A stretch of DNA of 64,000 nt from Promethearchaeia archaeon (GCA_029856145.1 JAHQWK010000029.1:1-64000), one strand, 5' to 3'. Shown: positions 35,915 through 45,529, counted from the first letter of the stretch. The notes: generated from the sequence alone by a model not told the origin. Numbers and translations: made by a program.

Positions 35915-36682
35915 ATGATCATATATCTCTCATTAATCGCAATATTTTTCTCAAGTATGGTTTATGGAATTATTGGATTTGGTGATGCCTTAATTTTAAT
36001 ACCTATTATAACGCCAATAATAGGAATTAGAAATGCTGTAATATTAGTAAACATTTGGGGAACTTTTCCTGCTTTACTCAATTTTATTAAATATCGAAAA
36101 CTCTTAGATAAGGGTTATTTTTTCCGATTTCTATCATTGGGTATTCCTGCAACAATTCTAGGAACTTTTCTAATTATAAATATACGAGTCGAATGGATAG
36201 AGTTAATATTGGGATGTTTTATCTTTTTATATTCTTCTTTAAAACTCATTAACTATTTTAAGAATCCTGATACTATTGAAATAAAAAATCAATTAAATAC
36301 AACGCATCCACTTATTTTTCTTGGTGGTTTCTCGTATGGGTTGTTAACTGGATTAATTAGCGCAGCAGGACCAATAAATGTCGCATTATTAGAAAAAACT
36401 GGACATTATCGAGAAAGTTTTATTGAAAATTTTGCTGCTATTGGAACTGTGTTGGCTATTTCAAGAATCCCGTTTTATTTTACCGAAAATATTTTTCCTT
36501 ACGAGCTATTTTTAGTTTTTCTACTAGCATTCCCTATTATATTCCTTGGAACTAAACTAGGTCATAAAATTACCCCTAAAATACCAGTTAAAAAATTTCA
36601 AATTATTATATTCTTCTTTCTCTTAGGAATTAGTTTAAAATCGATTATTACCTCTAGCATCATCTTACTTAGTTTATATTAA
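35915..36682 (+). CDS. TauE/SafE-type membrane transporter
   Basis: 255 residues with seven to eight hydrophobic segments and the repeated glycine/aspartate pattern of the TauE/SafE family. The first half has FSSMVYGIIGFGDALILIPII, and the second half has the homologous GGFSYGLLTGLISAAGPINVALL. The family exports or imports sulfonates, sulfite and other small anions. The direction and substrate cannot be told. It is followed on the same strand by a small membrane protein at 36763. Confidence 0.8.
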   Translation: MIIYLSLIAIFFSSMVYGIIGFGDALILIPIITPIIGIRNAVILVNIWGTFPALLNFIKYRKLLDKGYFFRFLSLGIPATILGTFLIINIRVEWIELILGCFIFLYSSLKLINYFKNPDTIEIKNQLNTTHPLIFLGGFSYGLLTGLISAAGPINVALLEKTGHYRESFIENFAAIGTVLAISRIPFYFTENIFPYELFLVFLLAFPIIFLGTKLGHKITPKIPVKKFQIIIFFFLLGISLKSIITSSIILLSLY

Positions 36683-36762
36683 TTAAAAAAGTGTAGAAAT
36701 TTGGGGACATTTAACTTGCATTTTACATAATATTAAAAATTAATTTTACTAAAAAATTCAAT

Positions 36763-37290
36763 ATGAAATCTAAAAATAGAGATAATATTATTCTCATTTA
36801 CTTCTTAATTTCTCTTATTTCAATCGTATTTGCATTCTATTATATCAGTCAATACTATGGGCCGCTATTTAGAGATCCAATCTATGTATTAGTAAACTTA
36901 ATCGGATCACTTTTTATTGTAGTAATAATTGAATTTGTTGTTATATATGGATTTCTAAGATCACTTGATTTAAATAATAAAGATTTATTTCTTTCTGTTT
37001 TAATAGTTAATCTTGCAATATTTCTTCCCATTCAAATAGTTGCTTATCTTTTCTTGGCATTCTATATTATTTTTTATCCTTTCTATATATTGGCAATCTT
37101 TATTATAGGCCTTTGCTTGGAATGGTTATTATATCGTTTTGAATTTCAAAAACTCTTAGAAAAAAAATCATTAAACAAGGAAATATCCCCCAAAAAAATA
37201 ATATTGATATCAGTATTAGCTAATTTGGCTTCTGGGGTTCTTACTAATATTTATCCTGGTCTTATCCTATTAATAGCATTTGCTAAATAG
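36763..37290 (+). CDS. Membrane protein, five to six helices
   Basis: 175 residues, mostly hydrophobic (helices near 8-30, 38-70, 80-112, 113-125 and 142-172) with a basic loop (EKKSLNKEISPKK) before the last. I recognise no family. It lies 80 bases downstream of the TauE-like gene and may be co-transcribed with it. Confidence 0.55.
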   Translation: MKSKNRDNIILIYFLISLISIVFAFYYISQYYGPLFRDPIYVLVNLIGSLFIVVIIEFVVIYGFLRSLDLNNKDLFLSVLIVNLAIFLPIQIVAYLFLAFYIIFYPFYILAIFIIGLCLEWLLYRFEFQKLLEKKSLNKEISPKKIILISVLANLASGVLTNIYPGLILLIAFAK

Positions 37291-37390
37291 CCGGGATTAT
37301 ATCCTTAATTTACAGTACAATTTCTTTATTAAAAGAATTGGATTTGAATATAAAGAAAAAAGAAAATAAGAATATAAATTTTTAATTTAA

Positions 37391-38650
37391 TTATAGAAGT
37401 CCTGTATACCTCTGAATTTGATGTTGAATTAAAAGAAGTTGTATATTTCTTGCACCACCAATTACTTCTTCAATTTTACTTACATCAACTAATTCATCTA
37501 CGGGAGTATTGTCGGTAACGCTAACACCTCCCATATGCTGCTGCACTTCATAGCAAACTTCGTGTGCAAGTTTAGCTAAATAATATTTACCTTGAGAAGA
37601 AATTGACGCAACCCATTTTTCTGCCTCTTTAGAAGGTTTTTCTGTAAATAAAATTCTCTCATCGAATACTGTTGCGGCTTGAAGAGCTAAAGCAGTTGCG
37701 GCATTAGTTTTTGTTAATAAATCCGCTAATCCATATCCAACCCCTTGATATCTGATTACAGGTTTTCCAAATTGTTTCCTTAAATTGGTATAAATAATAC
37801 CATAAATTAATCCCGCCCAGCAAATTCCTACACCACTGCCCATTATAGAAAGCCTTTCGGGAACTAAACCTTCAAAAAGTCTTTTATATCCAAGTCCATC
37901 ATCTGCAAGTACATATTCATGAGGTACTAAGACGTTATCTAGTATTGTATGTGCAATCTGCACTCTTGGCACAGAGTTAATTTTTAACCGTTCAGTTCTT
38001 ACACCAAATTCACGAGCTATAATAGCTTGCACCATAGTGTCTCTTGGATTTCCTTCATCATAAACCCCATAACATGCAAAATAGTCAGCAACAGCTCCAT
38101 TAGTTGTATAAACTTTCTCTCCGTTAAATATTACGCCATCATCCGTTTTTGTACATTTAGTCGTTAAATTTACAGCATCAGAACCTCTTTCAGGCTCAGT
38201 AATGCCTATACAACCAATTTTTTGTCCTGATAAAAGCTCATCTTGCACTTTTGAGGGTATATCAGATTTTCCTCCATGTTCATAATAATGAAAAGTAGGA
38301 TTTCCACATAATATCCCAGTTGCCAATCGTGCAAGTTCTAATTGAGGGTCTAACAACGAGAGATGAGTGCCTAATAATATTTCTTTTTTCATCCCATATG
38401 GTTTAAAGTCTTTCCAGGGATTAATTCTTTGAATATATCCACGTTTTCCAAGTTCGGGAAGTAAACCATATACATCCTTTGATTTATCAATATTTGGGTG
38501 TAAATCTAAGCTGAATTCTTGAAGTTCTTGACAATACTCTCGTTCCTCTTCATTTAACATTGGAAAAACGTTATCATTAAAGATTTTGAAGACATTTTCC
38601 AATGACATCTTTTCAAGAATATTATCATCTATAATTTTCTCTTGGAACAT
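37391..38650 (-). CDS. Acyl-CoA dehydrogenase
   Basis: 419 residues. The FAD/substrate segment GCIGITEPERGSDAVNL, the region GSGVGICWAG before the second helical domain, and the C-terminal VSVTDNTPVDELVDVSKIEEVIGGARNIQ (in short EEVIGGARN) are typical of the acyl-CoA dehydrogenase fold. The glutamate in EVIGG is a candidate for the catalytic base. It introduces a 2,3-double bond into acyl-CoA. It may be the first step of the pathway whose later enzymes lie at 22118-24302. No ETF subunits are in the window. Chain length is unknown. Confidence 0.85.
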   Translation of the reverse strand: MFQEKIIDDNILEKMSLENVFKIFNDNVFPMLNEEEREYCQELQEFSLDLHPNIDKSKDVYGLLPELGKRGYIQRINPWKDFKPYGMKKEILLGTHLSLLDPQLELARLATGILCGNPTFHYYEHGGKSDIPSKVQDELLSGQKIGCIGITEPERGSDAVNLTTKCTKTDDGVIFNGEKVYTTNGAVADYFACYGVYDEGNPRDTMVQAIIAREFGVRTERLKINSVPRVQIAHTILDNVLVPHEYVLADDGLGYKRLFEGLVPERLSIMGSGVGICWAGLIYGIIYTNLRKQFGKPVIRYQGVGYGLADLLTKTNAATALALQAATVFDERILFTEKPSKEAEKWVASISSQGKYYLAKLAHEVCYEVQQHMGGVSVTDNTPVDELVDVSKIEEVIGGARNIQLLLIQHQIQRYTGLL

Positions 38651-38764
38651 TTTTTCGTCAATTTAATTTGTAATTTTAATAATTTGAAAGTATTTATATT
38701 AATTAATCTAAATTTTTTATTACAATTAAATTTTTGAATTTAAAATGGAGTTAGAAAGAATTCT

Positions 38765-40537
38765 TTAGTAATTATTATAAATATAATTATCTCTCACATA
38801 ATTTTGAACCCTTTTAATTTCAGCTAAATGAGTTTTAACTTTACCAAATATATAAAAGCGAACATCAGGTCCAGTACCGCTAGGTCGGAAATATAAAGTC
38901 GAATTTTCACTTTTTAATTGATAAATATCAATCATGTTATTGTTATCTGATAATGCATGGACTTTATAGTCTTTTTCGTTAATACTGATGGTTTTTCCAT
39001 CATTTTTTTCAAAGTTTTTCATAATTCTGATTTTCTCTTCATCTACAGCAGGAATTGTACGATTGATACCTTTAATAGTCCAATCAATTGATTCAGAAAT
39101 GATATAACCTCTACATATAAGTTCTGTTATTAACACTAAGGCAGGGACGGGGTACTTATCTGCTATAATTGTAAAATCAGTGGAAAAATTATATTCTTTG
39201 GTTTCATTATTCTTATAAACGTCCAAAACATTTAGGGTATGGCCCCCACTCTCTTCCCAATACACCATTAAATAGGATTCCTTCTCTATTTGTTGATTTT
39301 CCATTAATTTTATTATCTGTTGTTTAAGTGGTGTTGGTTTATTAATTTTAATTAGGGTTCCATTCTCATCTTCAAAATAAAGTATTGCAGTATCAATTTT
39401 TGATTGCTCTACTTCGACTCCGAGAAGAAAATACATAATCACCCCCAGATGTTTATATCCAACCCCCGTTAAAATGTTAATAAAACTTGTCTTATCTCCT
39501 CGTAAATCACTAGGGATTGTCCTTACATTTATGATTTTTTTATTAAATTCCTTTGCTAAAATATTATGCATAGCTGTGTAAATCTCATTTGGAATATACG
39601 TATAATATTTTCCATTCTGTTTAACATATAAAACAATTCTATCTCTATCAGCATCTAAAAGCAAAGCAATATTTGAATTAGCTTGTTCCATTATTTTTTG
39701 CAGTTTTTCCTCTTGTACATTTTTAAGAGGGTTAGGAGGATTGAGTTCCTCATCGATAACTGTGACATTGGCACCATAGTGCTTAAATAGATTTACAATA
39801 CCTCTAGCCTTACCTAAATAAGGCCAAATTACTATATTCATATCTCTTATACTCTTAATTTCTATGACTTTTGATACCAAATTGATTACGTAATCATTGT
39901 TTTTTTGCTCAGCATCGAGGCTAATGGGTGTGAAGTCTGATTTTAATTGAATTTCATTCACATCAAGAGCTTTTTTCGAGATATCCTTAAATAAATCGCC
40001 TGACATTGGGATAGGGTAATTTATATATAGTTTTATACCGTTCCAAGATAAATCATTGTGACTAGCAGTTAAAACTAAAATTAAGTTTATGTCTTTGTAT
40101 AATGCGACTGATGCCGCTCCATAGGGAGCAGAAATCTTTGATTCTCCGGGATTGTCTTTTTGATAATGAATCTTAAATCCATCATAAGCAAAAATTTCAG
40201 AACAAAACTGGAGCAAAAGATCCTTAGTTGGTCTGTTATCTGTAAAAATTAGTAAATTTAAATTTTGATTTCCCTTCATTTCTTTAAATTTTAAGCTAAT
40301 CGCTTTAAACATCCTAAGGAATAGAAAGAACTTTCTCTTGGTCAGAACATATGATTCTTCATCTTCCTGTTTTTGAACTTCAAGAATTTGAATTCGTAAC
40401 CCTGATGTAGGAGCAACAATAGGATTAATAATATTTTTTTCTTCTTCAGTTAGTTCTGGTAACTTTATAATCTTTATTCCTTCTTCTGATTGGTCTAATT
40501 TAATATCTTCGATTTCAAAATTAAACAAAAATTTCAC
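38765..40537 (-). CDS. Phosphohexomutase (phosphoglucomutase/phosphomannomutase family)
   Basis: 590 residues, longer than the roughly 450 of typical archaeal members because of N-terminal extensions. The four active-site loops are present: the phosphoserine loop TASHND, the metal-binding DADRDR, the sugar-binding EESGGH and the phosphate-binding RPSGTGPD near the C-terminus. It interconverts hexose 1- and 6-phosphates for glycan or nucleotide-sugar synthesis. It lies immediately downstream of the longin-GTPase gene (40576-41454), 38 bases away on the same strand, so the two may be one transcript; a functional link is not known. Confidence 0.85.
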   Translation of the reverse strand: MKFLFNFEIEDIKLDQSEEGIKIIKLPELTEEEKNIINPIVAPTSGLRIQILEVQKQEDEESYVLTKRKFFLFLRMFKAISLKFKEMKGNQNLNLLIFTDNRPTKDLLLQFCSEIFAYDGFKIHYQKDNPGESKISAPYGAASVALYKDINLILVLTASHNDLSWNGIKLYINYPIPMSGDLFKDISKKALDVNEIQLKSDFTPISLDAEQKNNDYVINLVSKVIEIKSIRDMNIVIWPYLGKARGIVNLFKHYGANVTVIDEELNPPNPLKNVQEEKLQKIMEQANSNIALLLDADRDRIVLYVKQNGKYYTYIPNEIYTAMHNILAKEFNKKIINVRTIPSDLRGDKTSFINILTGVGYKHLGVIMYFLLGVEVEQSKIDTAILYFEDENGTLIKINKPTPLKQQIIKLMENQQIEKESYLMVYWEESGGHTLNVLDVYKNNETKEYNFSTDFTIIADKYPVPALVLITELICRGYIISESIDWTIKGINRTIPAVDEEKIRIMKNFEKNDGKTISINEKDYKVHALSDNNNMIDIYQLKSENSTLYFRPSGTGPDVRFYIFGKVKTHLAEIKRVQNYVRDNYIYNNY

Positions 40538-40575
40538 CCTAAATTGATTTAAATTACATTATATTTAATTGAATC

Positions 40576-41454
40576 TTAAGAAATTTCTTTTATTGCTTCT
40601 TTCAAGATTGCTAATATCTTTTCTCGGTAAATAGGTTCGATTGCAATCATTCCATGAGTTTTTATGACACGGCTTTCGCTAGATAGAATTTTTTGGCAGA
40701 ATTCTGGAGTTAACCTATTTGTTAAATCTTGTTTATTTGCTATACCAATTACTAGTTTATCCTGATAAAATTTATCTAATACTTCATGAATTATCTCTTT
40801 TGAGTTGTTAATATTCTCAAATGTAGAATCTGTAATAAGAAGAGTTATGTCCGTTCCTTGTAAAAGACTTTTCCATAGGGATCTGAATTGAGCTTGTCCC
40901 GCAAAGTCCCATAGAGTTATGGATCTCTCAAATTCATCACCCTCATAAGAAGCAATATCAGCAGTGATTGTTGGAACATATTCAAGATCTACATCCTTTC
41001 CACAGATCAACTTTGTTAGAGTAGTTTTTCCAACACCACCAAATCCTATAATGGATACTTTAATTGCTCCTAAAATGATATCATCTAACTCTGTTTCAAA
41101 TTCAGTAAAGATACTTCGATTTCCTGCCCAGCTCCCATCCTCTAAAATCTTCCTATATTTCTCGAGAAATCTGGTTCTAATACTTAATATTTTAGAATTT
41201 ACACTAACATCATCATCTTCTAAATCAGTGCAAACTACGATGATAATCATATCTATTATCGTATAAAAATATTTGAAATCCTCTGTTTGTGTGCTTTTAA
41301 TATCACTTTGACTAATTTCTTTCATAAATCCCGAAAAAGCACTTAAGAAACCAGCTAATAAATCTCTATCTACTTCAGAAGTTCCATAGTTCCTGAATAA
41401 CAATGACTTACCGTCTTTCGTAAGACAATTAACGTACTGGATCAACTTTTCCAC
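40576..41454 (-). CDS. Longin-domain plus Arf/Ras-like small GTPase fusion
   Basis: 292 residues. Residues 1-128 have the longin pattern: MEKLIQYVNCLTKDGKSLLF, then VDRDLLAGFLSAFS, then a strand IIDMIIIVVCTD and a long helix. Residues 130-292 are a complete small GTPase: G1 GFGGVGKT (137-144), T162 in PTIT (switch I), G3 WDFAGQ (182-187), G4 NKQD (240-243) and THGMI as G5 region. The catalytic Gln is intact. Longin domains bind SNAREs, GTPases or GEFs in eukaryotic trafficking, so this chain may couple a membrane-recognition domain with its own switch. It is cytoplasmic with no lipid-anchor motif seen. It lies upstream of a phosphohexomutase. Confidence 0.85.
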   Translation of the reverse strand: MEKLIQYVNCLTKDGKSLLFRNYGTSEVDRDLLAGFLSAFSGFMKEISQSDIKSTQTEDFKYFYTIIDMIIIVVCTDLEDDDVSVNSKILSIRTRFLEKYRKILEDGSWAGNRSIFTEFETELDDIILGAIKVSIIGFGGVGKTTLTKLICGKDVDLEYVPTITADIASYEGDEFERSITLWDFAGQAQFRSLWKSLLQGTDITLLITDSTFENINNSKEIIHEVLDKFYQDKLVIGIANKQDLTNRLTPEFCQKILSSESRVIKTHGMIAIEPIYREKILAILKEAIKEIS

Positions 41455-41589
41455 TTAAGAAGTTTTTTATAATAGCACAATATTAATTAAATAATAAATT
41501 TCGATAAAAAATAAATTTTGTAAAAGTTCTTACTTTCTAACAATTAAAAACTTTTTTTATTAAAATAACTTTAAAAAAAAAGTATAAAA

Positions 41590-42243
41590 TTATGAATTAT
41601 TGATCTTTAAGATTTTCTTTCTCTTATAAATCATAGTAACGGCTATAATTCCTACTACTAATATTGATATTGTTGTGGATAAGGTATAACCTGGAATTTC
41701 AGGACCAGGACTTGTCATTACAAAATTCTCCATAACGTTATAAGTTCCAGATTCACTAAATTCTGAGCTGGTGAAATCATATTCAAAGATTATTTCTAGA
41801 TCAAGAGGGAATAAATCGTTCGTTATAAGAAATGAATGAATACTATAATTATAAAGTAAATCTCCGAATTGGATTAAACTTGTACTATCAACTCCAACAC
41901 CAGAGTGGTTATTCCAAGTTCCATCATAAGAGAAACTAGCATTAAAAGTTAATGTAGCTGTCAACATTGTGACAAATAGTGAATTCAAGGTGATAACAAA
42001 AACATCTGATACTAATTCCGAATGAGTATCGTCAAGTTTTACGAACATAGCTCCAAAGACTATGCTATAATTAAGCGTTGTCGTATCATAAACGAAAGTA
42101 AATGACTTAATCTCTTCAAAAATTTTTTGCGAAGCATTTTCATATTCACTACGATACGCACCTAAAACAGTAGTAGGACCACTTCCCAGTAAAAGGACGG
42201 AAAAAACTAATAACACCAAACTACCTTTACTTATTTTTTTCAT
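41590..42243 (-). CDS. Secreted, C-terminally anchored surface protein
   Basis: 217 residues: signal peptide at 1-29 (basic MKKISKG, hydrophobic core, GAYR cleavage region), a Ser/Thr/Asn-rich beta ectodomain, an EIPGY motif just before a hydrophobic C-terminal helix (about 187-206), and a basic tail (YKRKK). The IPGY-hydrophobic-basic ending resembles the C-terminal sorting signals recognised by archaeal archaeosortase-type systems. Function unknown. It shares only this general layout with 47393-48127. Confidence 0.6.
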   Translation of the reverse strand: MKKISKGSLVLLVFSVLLLGSGPTTVLGAYRSEYENASQKIFEEIKSFTFVYDTTTLNYSIVFGAMFVKLDDTHSELVSDVFVITLNSLFVTMLTATLTFNASFSYDGTWNNHSGVGVDSTSLIQFGDLLYNYSIHSFLITNDLFPLDLEIIFEYDFTSSEFSESGTYNVMENFVMTSPGPEIPGYTLSTTISILVVGIIAVTMIYKRKKILKINNS

Positions 42244-42410
42244 TAAAAATCGCTATTTTTAATTGGTAGTTAATAAGTATGATACCATAACTCTTAAGCA
42301 TGTTTGACATTAATGTTAAAGAAACATTTTCATAATTATATTATATCCTTTGGCTGCATCTAAAGATTTAAAGTCAACAACTATCTTACTCTTCGCTTGG
42401 AAGGTGGGGA

Positions 42411-42445
42411 AACTATAATTTATGTGAAAAATAACTATAATTTAT
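42411..42445. repeat. 13-bp perfect direct repeat, 22-bp period
   Basis: AACTATAATTTAT occurs at 42411-42423 and again at 42433-42445, exactly 22 bp apart, two helical turns. It sits in the gap between the surface protein gene (minus, starts at 42243) and the small ORF at 42494, so both copies could be operator half-sites for either. AT-richness lowers the significance. Confidence 0.35.
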
Positions 42446-42493
42446 AGGTATGACAAAATAGTAAGTTAGGAGTGAGATGAGCCTTTTTTCTTT

Positions 42494-42652
42494 ATGAAAT
42501 GTATTAGAATGAAGCAAAACGGTTTATGGGAACGCCCTTCGTTAAAAGAAGGGATAACTATTAAAGTTGGATTAGAAGAATTGAGTAATATTTTATCTGT
42601 ATTAAAGCTTAGAAAAGATTCTTATAAACATTCCTATATTAAATCATCTTGA
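42494..42652 (+). CDS. Small ORF, 52 residues, function unknown
   Basis: 52 residues from ATG to TGA, with a plausible basic/hydrophobic composition and a run that looks like a compact helix-strand unit (QNGLWERPSLKEG, then LEELSNILSVL). An AGGAGTGAG stretch lies upstream, but its own ATG (42476) is out of frame. One extra T in the T-rich stretch 42482-42493 would join it to this frame (MSLFFFMKC), so an N-terminal frameshift is possible. I do not recognise the family, though the NGLWERPSLKEG start resembles a small single-domain protein. Confidence 0.35.
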   Translation: MKCIRMKQNGLWERPSLKEGITIKVGLEELSNILSVLKLRKDSYKHSYIKSS

Positions 42653-42814
42653 AGATGTATTTTATTAAAATATTACTGAAATCAAGTTAATTTTTTTTAC
42701 TTCAGAAGTTTTTTATACGAGCATTATATTAATAAAATAATAATTTTATATGCAAATTAACTCTGTCTTTTTAACGTTTATCTCTTCAAATGCATATCAA
42801 TAAGAGGAAAATTA

Positions 42815-43414
42815 ATGGTAGATAAAAATAATTTAGAAAAAGAAGATACCGTTAAATTTATCAAAGAAGCTAATGAAAAAATTGATAAATTCGCATCGAT
42901 CCTCGAGAAGTTTGGACTAGATATTATTACTAAGATGGGTCAAACAAACCTAAAAATTAATGTATTAACTGATAAAATCAATGAGTTAAGTAAAGCAACA
43001 CTCGATATAAAATCATTAGTACCTCAATTAAATAATGTAATTGAAAACCAAAAGATCCTTGAAGCGGAGCTTGACTTAATTAGATCTTTAATCCAAAGAT
43101 CAGAGATTTCATTATCCTCGAAACATATGGAAAGCGAAGAAATTGCACGAGATACATCCGTAACTGATAAAAAACAATTAATTATAGATCAATTCAACGA
43201 TCTCAAAAATGAGGTTGATGAACTTAACGATCCAGAATTAGTGGTTGAACGACTTGATAATATCAAGGAAGACATATTTATCTTCAAAGGAGGCCATAGG
43301 ATTCTCTATGAGATTTCACAATTTGTAAAAAAATTGAATGGATTAGAGACCATTCCAGATGATATAAAAGAATCTGTAAAAGAGAAAATTGTTTTTTGGA
43401 TAAATAAACTTTAA
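42815..43414 (+). CDS. Coiled-coil protein of unknown function
   Basis: 199 residues. Almost all is helical and charged; residues about 5-105 and 130-165 have heptad-like spacing (KINVLTDKINELSKATLDIKS is representative, here cut: LTDKINELSK). There is no membrane segment or catalytic motif. It starts at ATG behind an AGGAAAATTA leader. It may be an adaptor or scaffold. It lies 335 bases from the Ras-like GTPase gene (43749), which is convergent. Confidence 0.5.
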   Translation: MVDKNNLEKEDTVKFIKEANEKIDKFASILEKFGLDIITKMGQTNLKINVLTDKINELSKATLDIKSLVPQLNNVIENQKILEAELDLIRSLIQRSEISLSSKHMESEEIARDTSVTDKKQLIIDQFNDLKNEVDELNDPELVVERLDNIKEDIFIFKGGHRILYEISQFVKKLNGLETIPDDIKESVKEKIVFWINKL

Positions 43415-43748
43415 TCCCACCTAAGATATTTACTCTTTTTCTAATCCCGTCAAAATCTTCTCTTATTTATATTAATATTTTTAATTCTATGAAAGTAATT
43501 TTAGAGAGAATTAAGGAGAAGGTGTATTAAAAGAAAAATATGTGAAATCAATGAGATATTATCTTCTCTCTATTCGCTTAGTTTAATTGAGGTAAATAGT
43601 GATCAAAGTGGTTAATAGAAATTGTAATAATATCTATTTAAATCTCAAGATTTTTTGGAATGAAAGCATTTGCATCAAAAATTAAAACTCATAAAAGAAA
43701 GGATTTTAAAAAATAATTATTGAAAAAGTGAACCTGAAAAAAATATCC
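43415..43748. other. Intergenic region with no feature recognised
   Basis: 333 bases between two convergent genes. It contains AGGAGAAGGTG (near 43521) and two very short open frames (13 and 18 codons) that I do not consider genes. No hairpin or repeat stands out. Confidence 0.4.
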
Positions 43749-44330
43749 TTATTTTTCTTCTAGTTTTGAACGCAAAGTAAGTTCAGCAATTTTTTGAAAT
43801 ATAAGATGGGCTTTTTCCCCTGTTAACGCTGAAGTTTCAAAAAAAGGCGCAGCTATTTTTTCACTTAAATGTTCAGCCATGGGTAATATAATCTTTCTTT
43901 CGTCTTTAAGGTCAATTTTATTACCAATTAAAATACGGGGAATTCCTGAAAGGCCGTATTTCACTGAAGTCTGCCACCAATTGTTTATATTTGAAAATGA
44001 ACTTGAGCGTGTTATATCATAAACTAACATCATCCCATCAGCACCGTTAAAATAGGGCCGATGTAACATGTAGAATTGCGGTTGTCCTGCTATATCCCAA
44101 ATCATGAGATTTACTGTGGTGTCCTTGCCCATATCATCCTTAATTGTGACTGGTTCCTTTGTAATATTGACACCCACGGTTGGAATATATTCATAATCAA
44201 ATTTTTCACCACAGAAATTCGTCAAAAGGCTTGTTTTACCAACAGCAGGATCTCCAATTACTATTATTTTGAAGATCATCTCAGTTTTTCCTTGAAACAC
44301 TATTTTTCCTTTTTCTTTATCATCTGTCAT
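43749..44330 (-). CDS. Ras/Rab-like small GTPase
   Basis: 193 residues, a full Ras-superfamily domain: G1 GDPAVGKT (26-33), T51 in PTVGVN (switch I, effector threonine), G3 DIAGQ (79-83) with the catalytic Gln, G4 NKID (137-140) and G5 TSAL (166-169). The C-terminus (RSKLEEK) has no cysteine, so lipid anchoring of the usual eukaryotic type is absent. It is closest in layout to Rab/Ras types. It should switch between GDP and GTP in the cytoplasm with unknown effectors. Convergent to the coiled-coil protein at 42815. Confidence 0.9.
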   Translation of the reverse strand: MTDDKEKGKIVFQGKTEMIFKIIVIGDPAVGKTSLLTNFCGEKFDYEYIPTVGVNITKEPVTIKDDMGKDTTVNLMIWDIAGQPQFYMLHRPYFNGADGMMLVYDITRSSSFSNINNWWQTSVKYGLSGIPRILIGNKIDLKDERKIILPMAEHLSEKIAAPFFETSALTGEKAHLIFQKIAELTLRSKLEEK

Positions 44331-44411
44331 GATTTTGGTAAAGTATCTTTTTGAAATTTTTAAGTTTTTAATTAATTAATTAATGAAATTCCAATATAAA
44401 AATTTTAATTA

Positions 44412-44954
44412 TTATTCTTGAAGTTGTATTCGTTTTTTTATTTCAAATTTCGAAGTTTTGCTTTTCTCGCGAGAGATAAAAAATATTTCATTTAAGAGAA
44501 AATGAATTTCATTCCAATTGTCCTGTAAATTCTTCATTATGTTTAGAAGGTTATTTTTCCCTTGAATTTGACCGACGCTCAAATGCGGTCTAAATCCATG
44601 TTTATATTTATTTACATCATTACAATCGGGGATAATTTCTATAATTATAGCTTGTAAATTGTTAACCAATTCAACAGGTTCTGGATTGAGCCACAATGTA
44701 TATCTTTGTTTTCCATGGTTAAAATAATTAAACTGCTCTAAATGAATTTCAAAAGGTTTAATAGATTTGCACTTATTTGAAAAATCTTTTTCAAGTGTTG
44801 GATATTCATCTTCTGGTCTAAATGGATACAATAAAGTAATATGGGGCATCCACCGATTAATTTGACGATCATATTTTTCACGAATTTCTTGGATTGGTGC
44901 CCATTTTTCTTCTGGTGGAATTATTACAACCGCAGAAGTATAGACTTTACTCAT
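44412..44954 (-). CDS. 2H phosphoesterase superfamily (2',5'-RNA ligase-like)
   Basis: 180 residues. Two HxT-type motifs are visible: PHITLLYPF near residue 35 and PHLSVGQIQ near 125. In the second one the hydroxyl residue is Ser. This arrangement is the signature of 2H phosphoesterases, which act on 2',3'-cyclic or 2',5'-linked nucleotides in tRNA splicing or signalling. The substrate is uncertain. It diverges from the PUA-protein gene at 45023. Confidence 0.8.
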   Translation of the reverse strand: MSKVYTSAVVIIPPEEKWAPIQEIREKYDRQINRWMPHITLLYPFRPEDEYPTLEKDFSNKCKSIKPFEIHLEQFNYFNHGKQRYTLWLNPEPVELVNNLQAIIIEIIPDCNDVNKYKHGFRPHLSVGQIQGKNNLLNIMKNLQDNWNEIHFLLNEIFFISREKSKTSKFEIKKRIQLQE

Positions 44955-45022
44955 AATAATTCTTTTTATAATTTCAAATTAAAAGATTTTTATTTTAGAA
45001 AATTTTACTTCTAATTTGAAAC

Positions 45023-45529
45023 ATGAAGATAAAAAATAGGCATTTCGTTCGAAAATCCGAATTAAATCCCATAAAAGACGAAATCTTAAAACAGTACGAT
45101 CAAAAGTTTATCGATCAAATATTTCCTAAAAAAAGTAATGTTGAAGTTATTGAAACAGAAGCAGGAGATACTTTATTTGCAGTTAATAATGTATTAAAGC
45201 TATGGAGATCGAAAGATGGATATATTCCAGTCCTAACCTTATTAATAAACAACCAGGTAGATTTGAAAACTATTGTAGTGGACTTCGGAGCAGTCCGTTA
45301 CGTTACTAATGGTGCTGATATAATGCGACCAGGAATAACTAAGATAGATTCTTCCATTATAAAAGGAGATATCGTGAGAATCATAGAAGAAACAAAAAGT
45401 AGAGCTTTAGCCGTTGGCAAAGCCATGTTTGATGCTCCTGAGATGGAAGCAAAAAGTTCTGGAAAAGTTGTAAAGAATCTTCATACAATTCAAGATTCTG
45501 TGTGGGAATTTGAAAAGCAGTTTAAATAA
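45023..45529 (+). CDS. PUA-domain RNA-binding protein (MCT-1/Tma20-like)
   Basis: 168 residues. The N-terminal pre-PUA part (MKIKNRHFVRKSELNPI, then VEVIETEAGDTLFAV) leads into a C-terminal PUA domain (VVDFGAVRYVTNGADIMRPGI and AVGKAMFDAPEM; short forms given). The order and spacing match the archaeal MCT-1/Tma20 homologues, which bind ribosomes and tRNA ends during translation initiation or recycling. Cytoplasmic. It overlaps the convergent ORF at 45522 by eight bases. Confidence 0.85.
   Translation: MKIKNRHFVRKSELNPIKDEILKQYDQKFIDQIFPKKSNVEVIETEAGDTLFAVNNVLKLWRSKDGYIPVLTLLINNQVDLKTIVVDFGAVRYVTNGADIMRPGITKIDSSIIKGDIVRIIEETKSRALAVGKAMFDAPEMEAKSSGKVVKNLHTIQDSVWEFEKQFK

Noticed and set aside
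43660..43716. 18-codon ORF before the GTPase gene
   Set aside because: Too short, lysine-rich by AT composition, no supporting leader.
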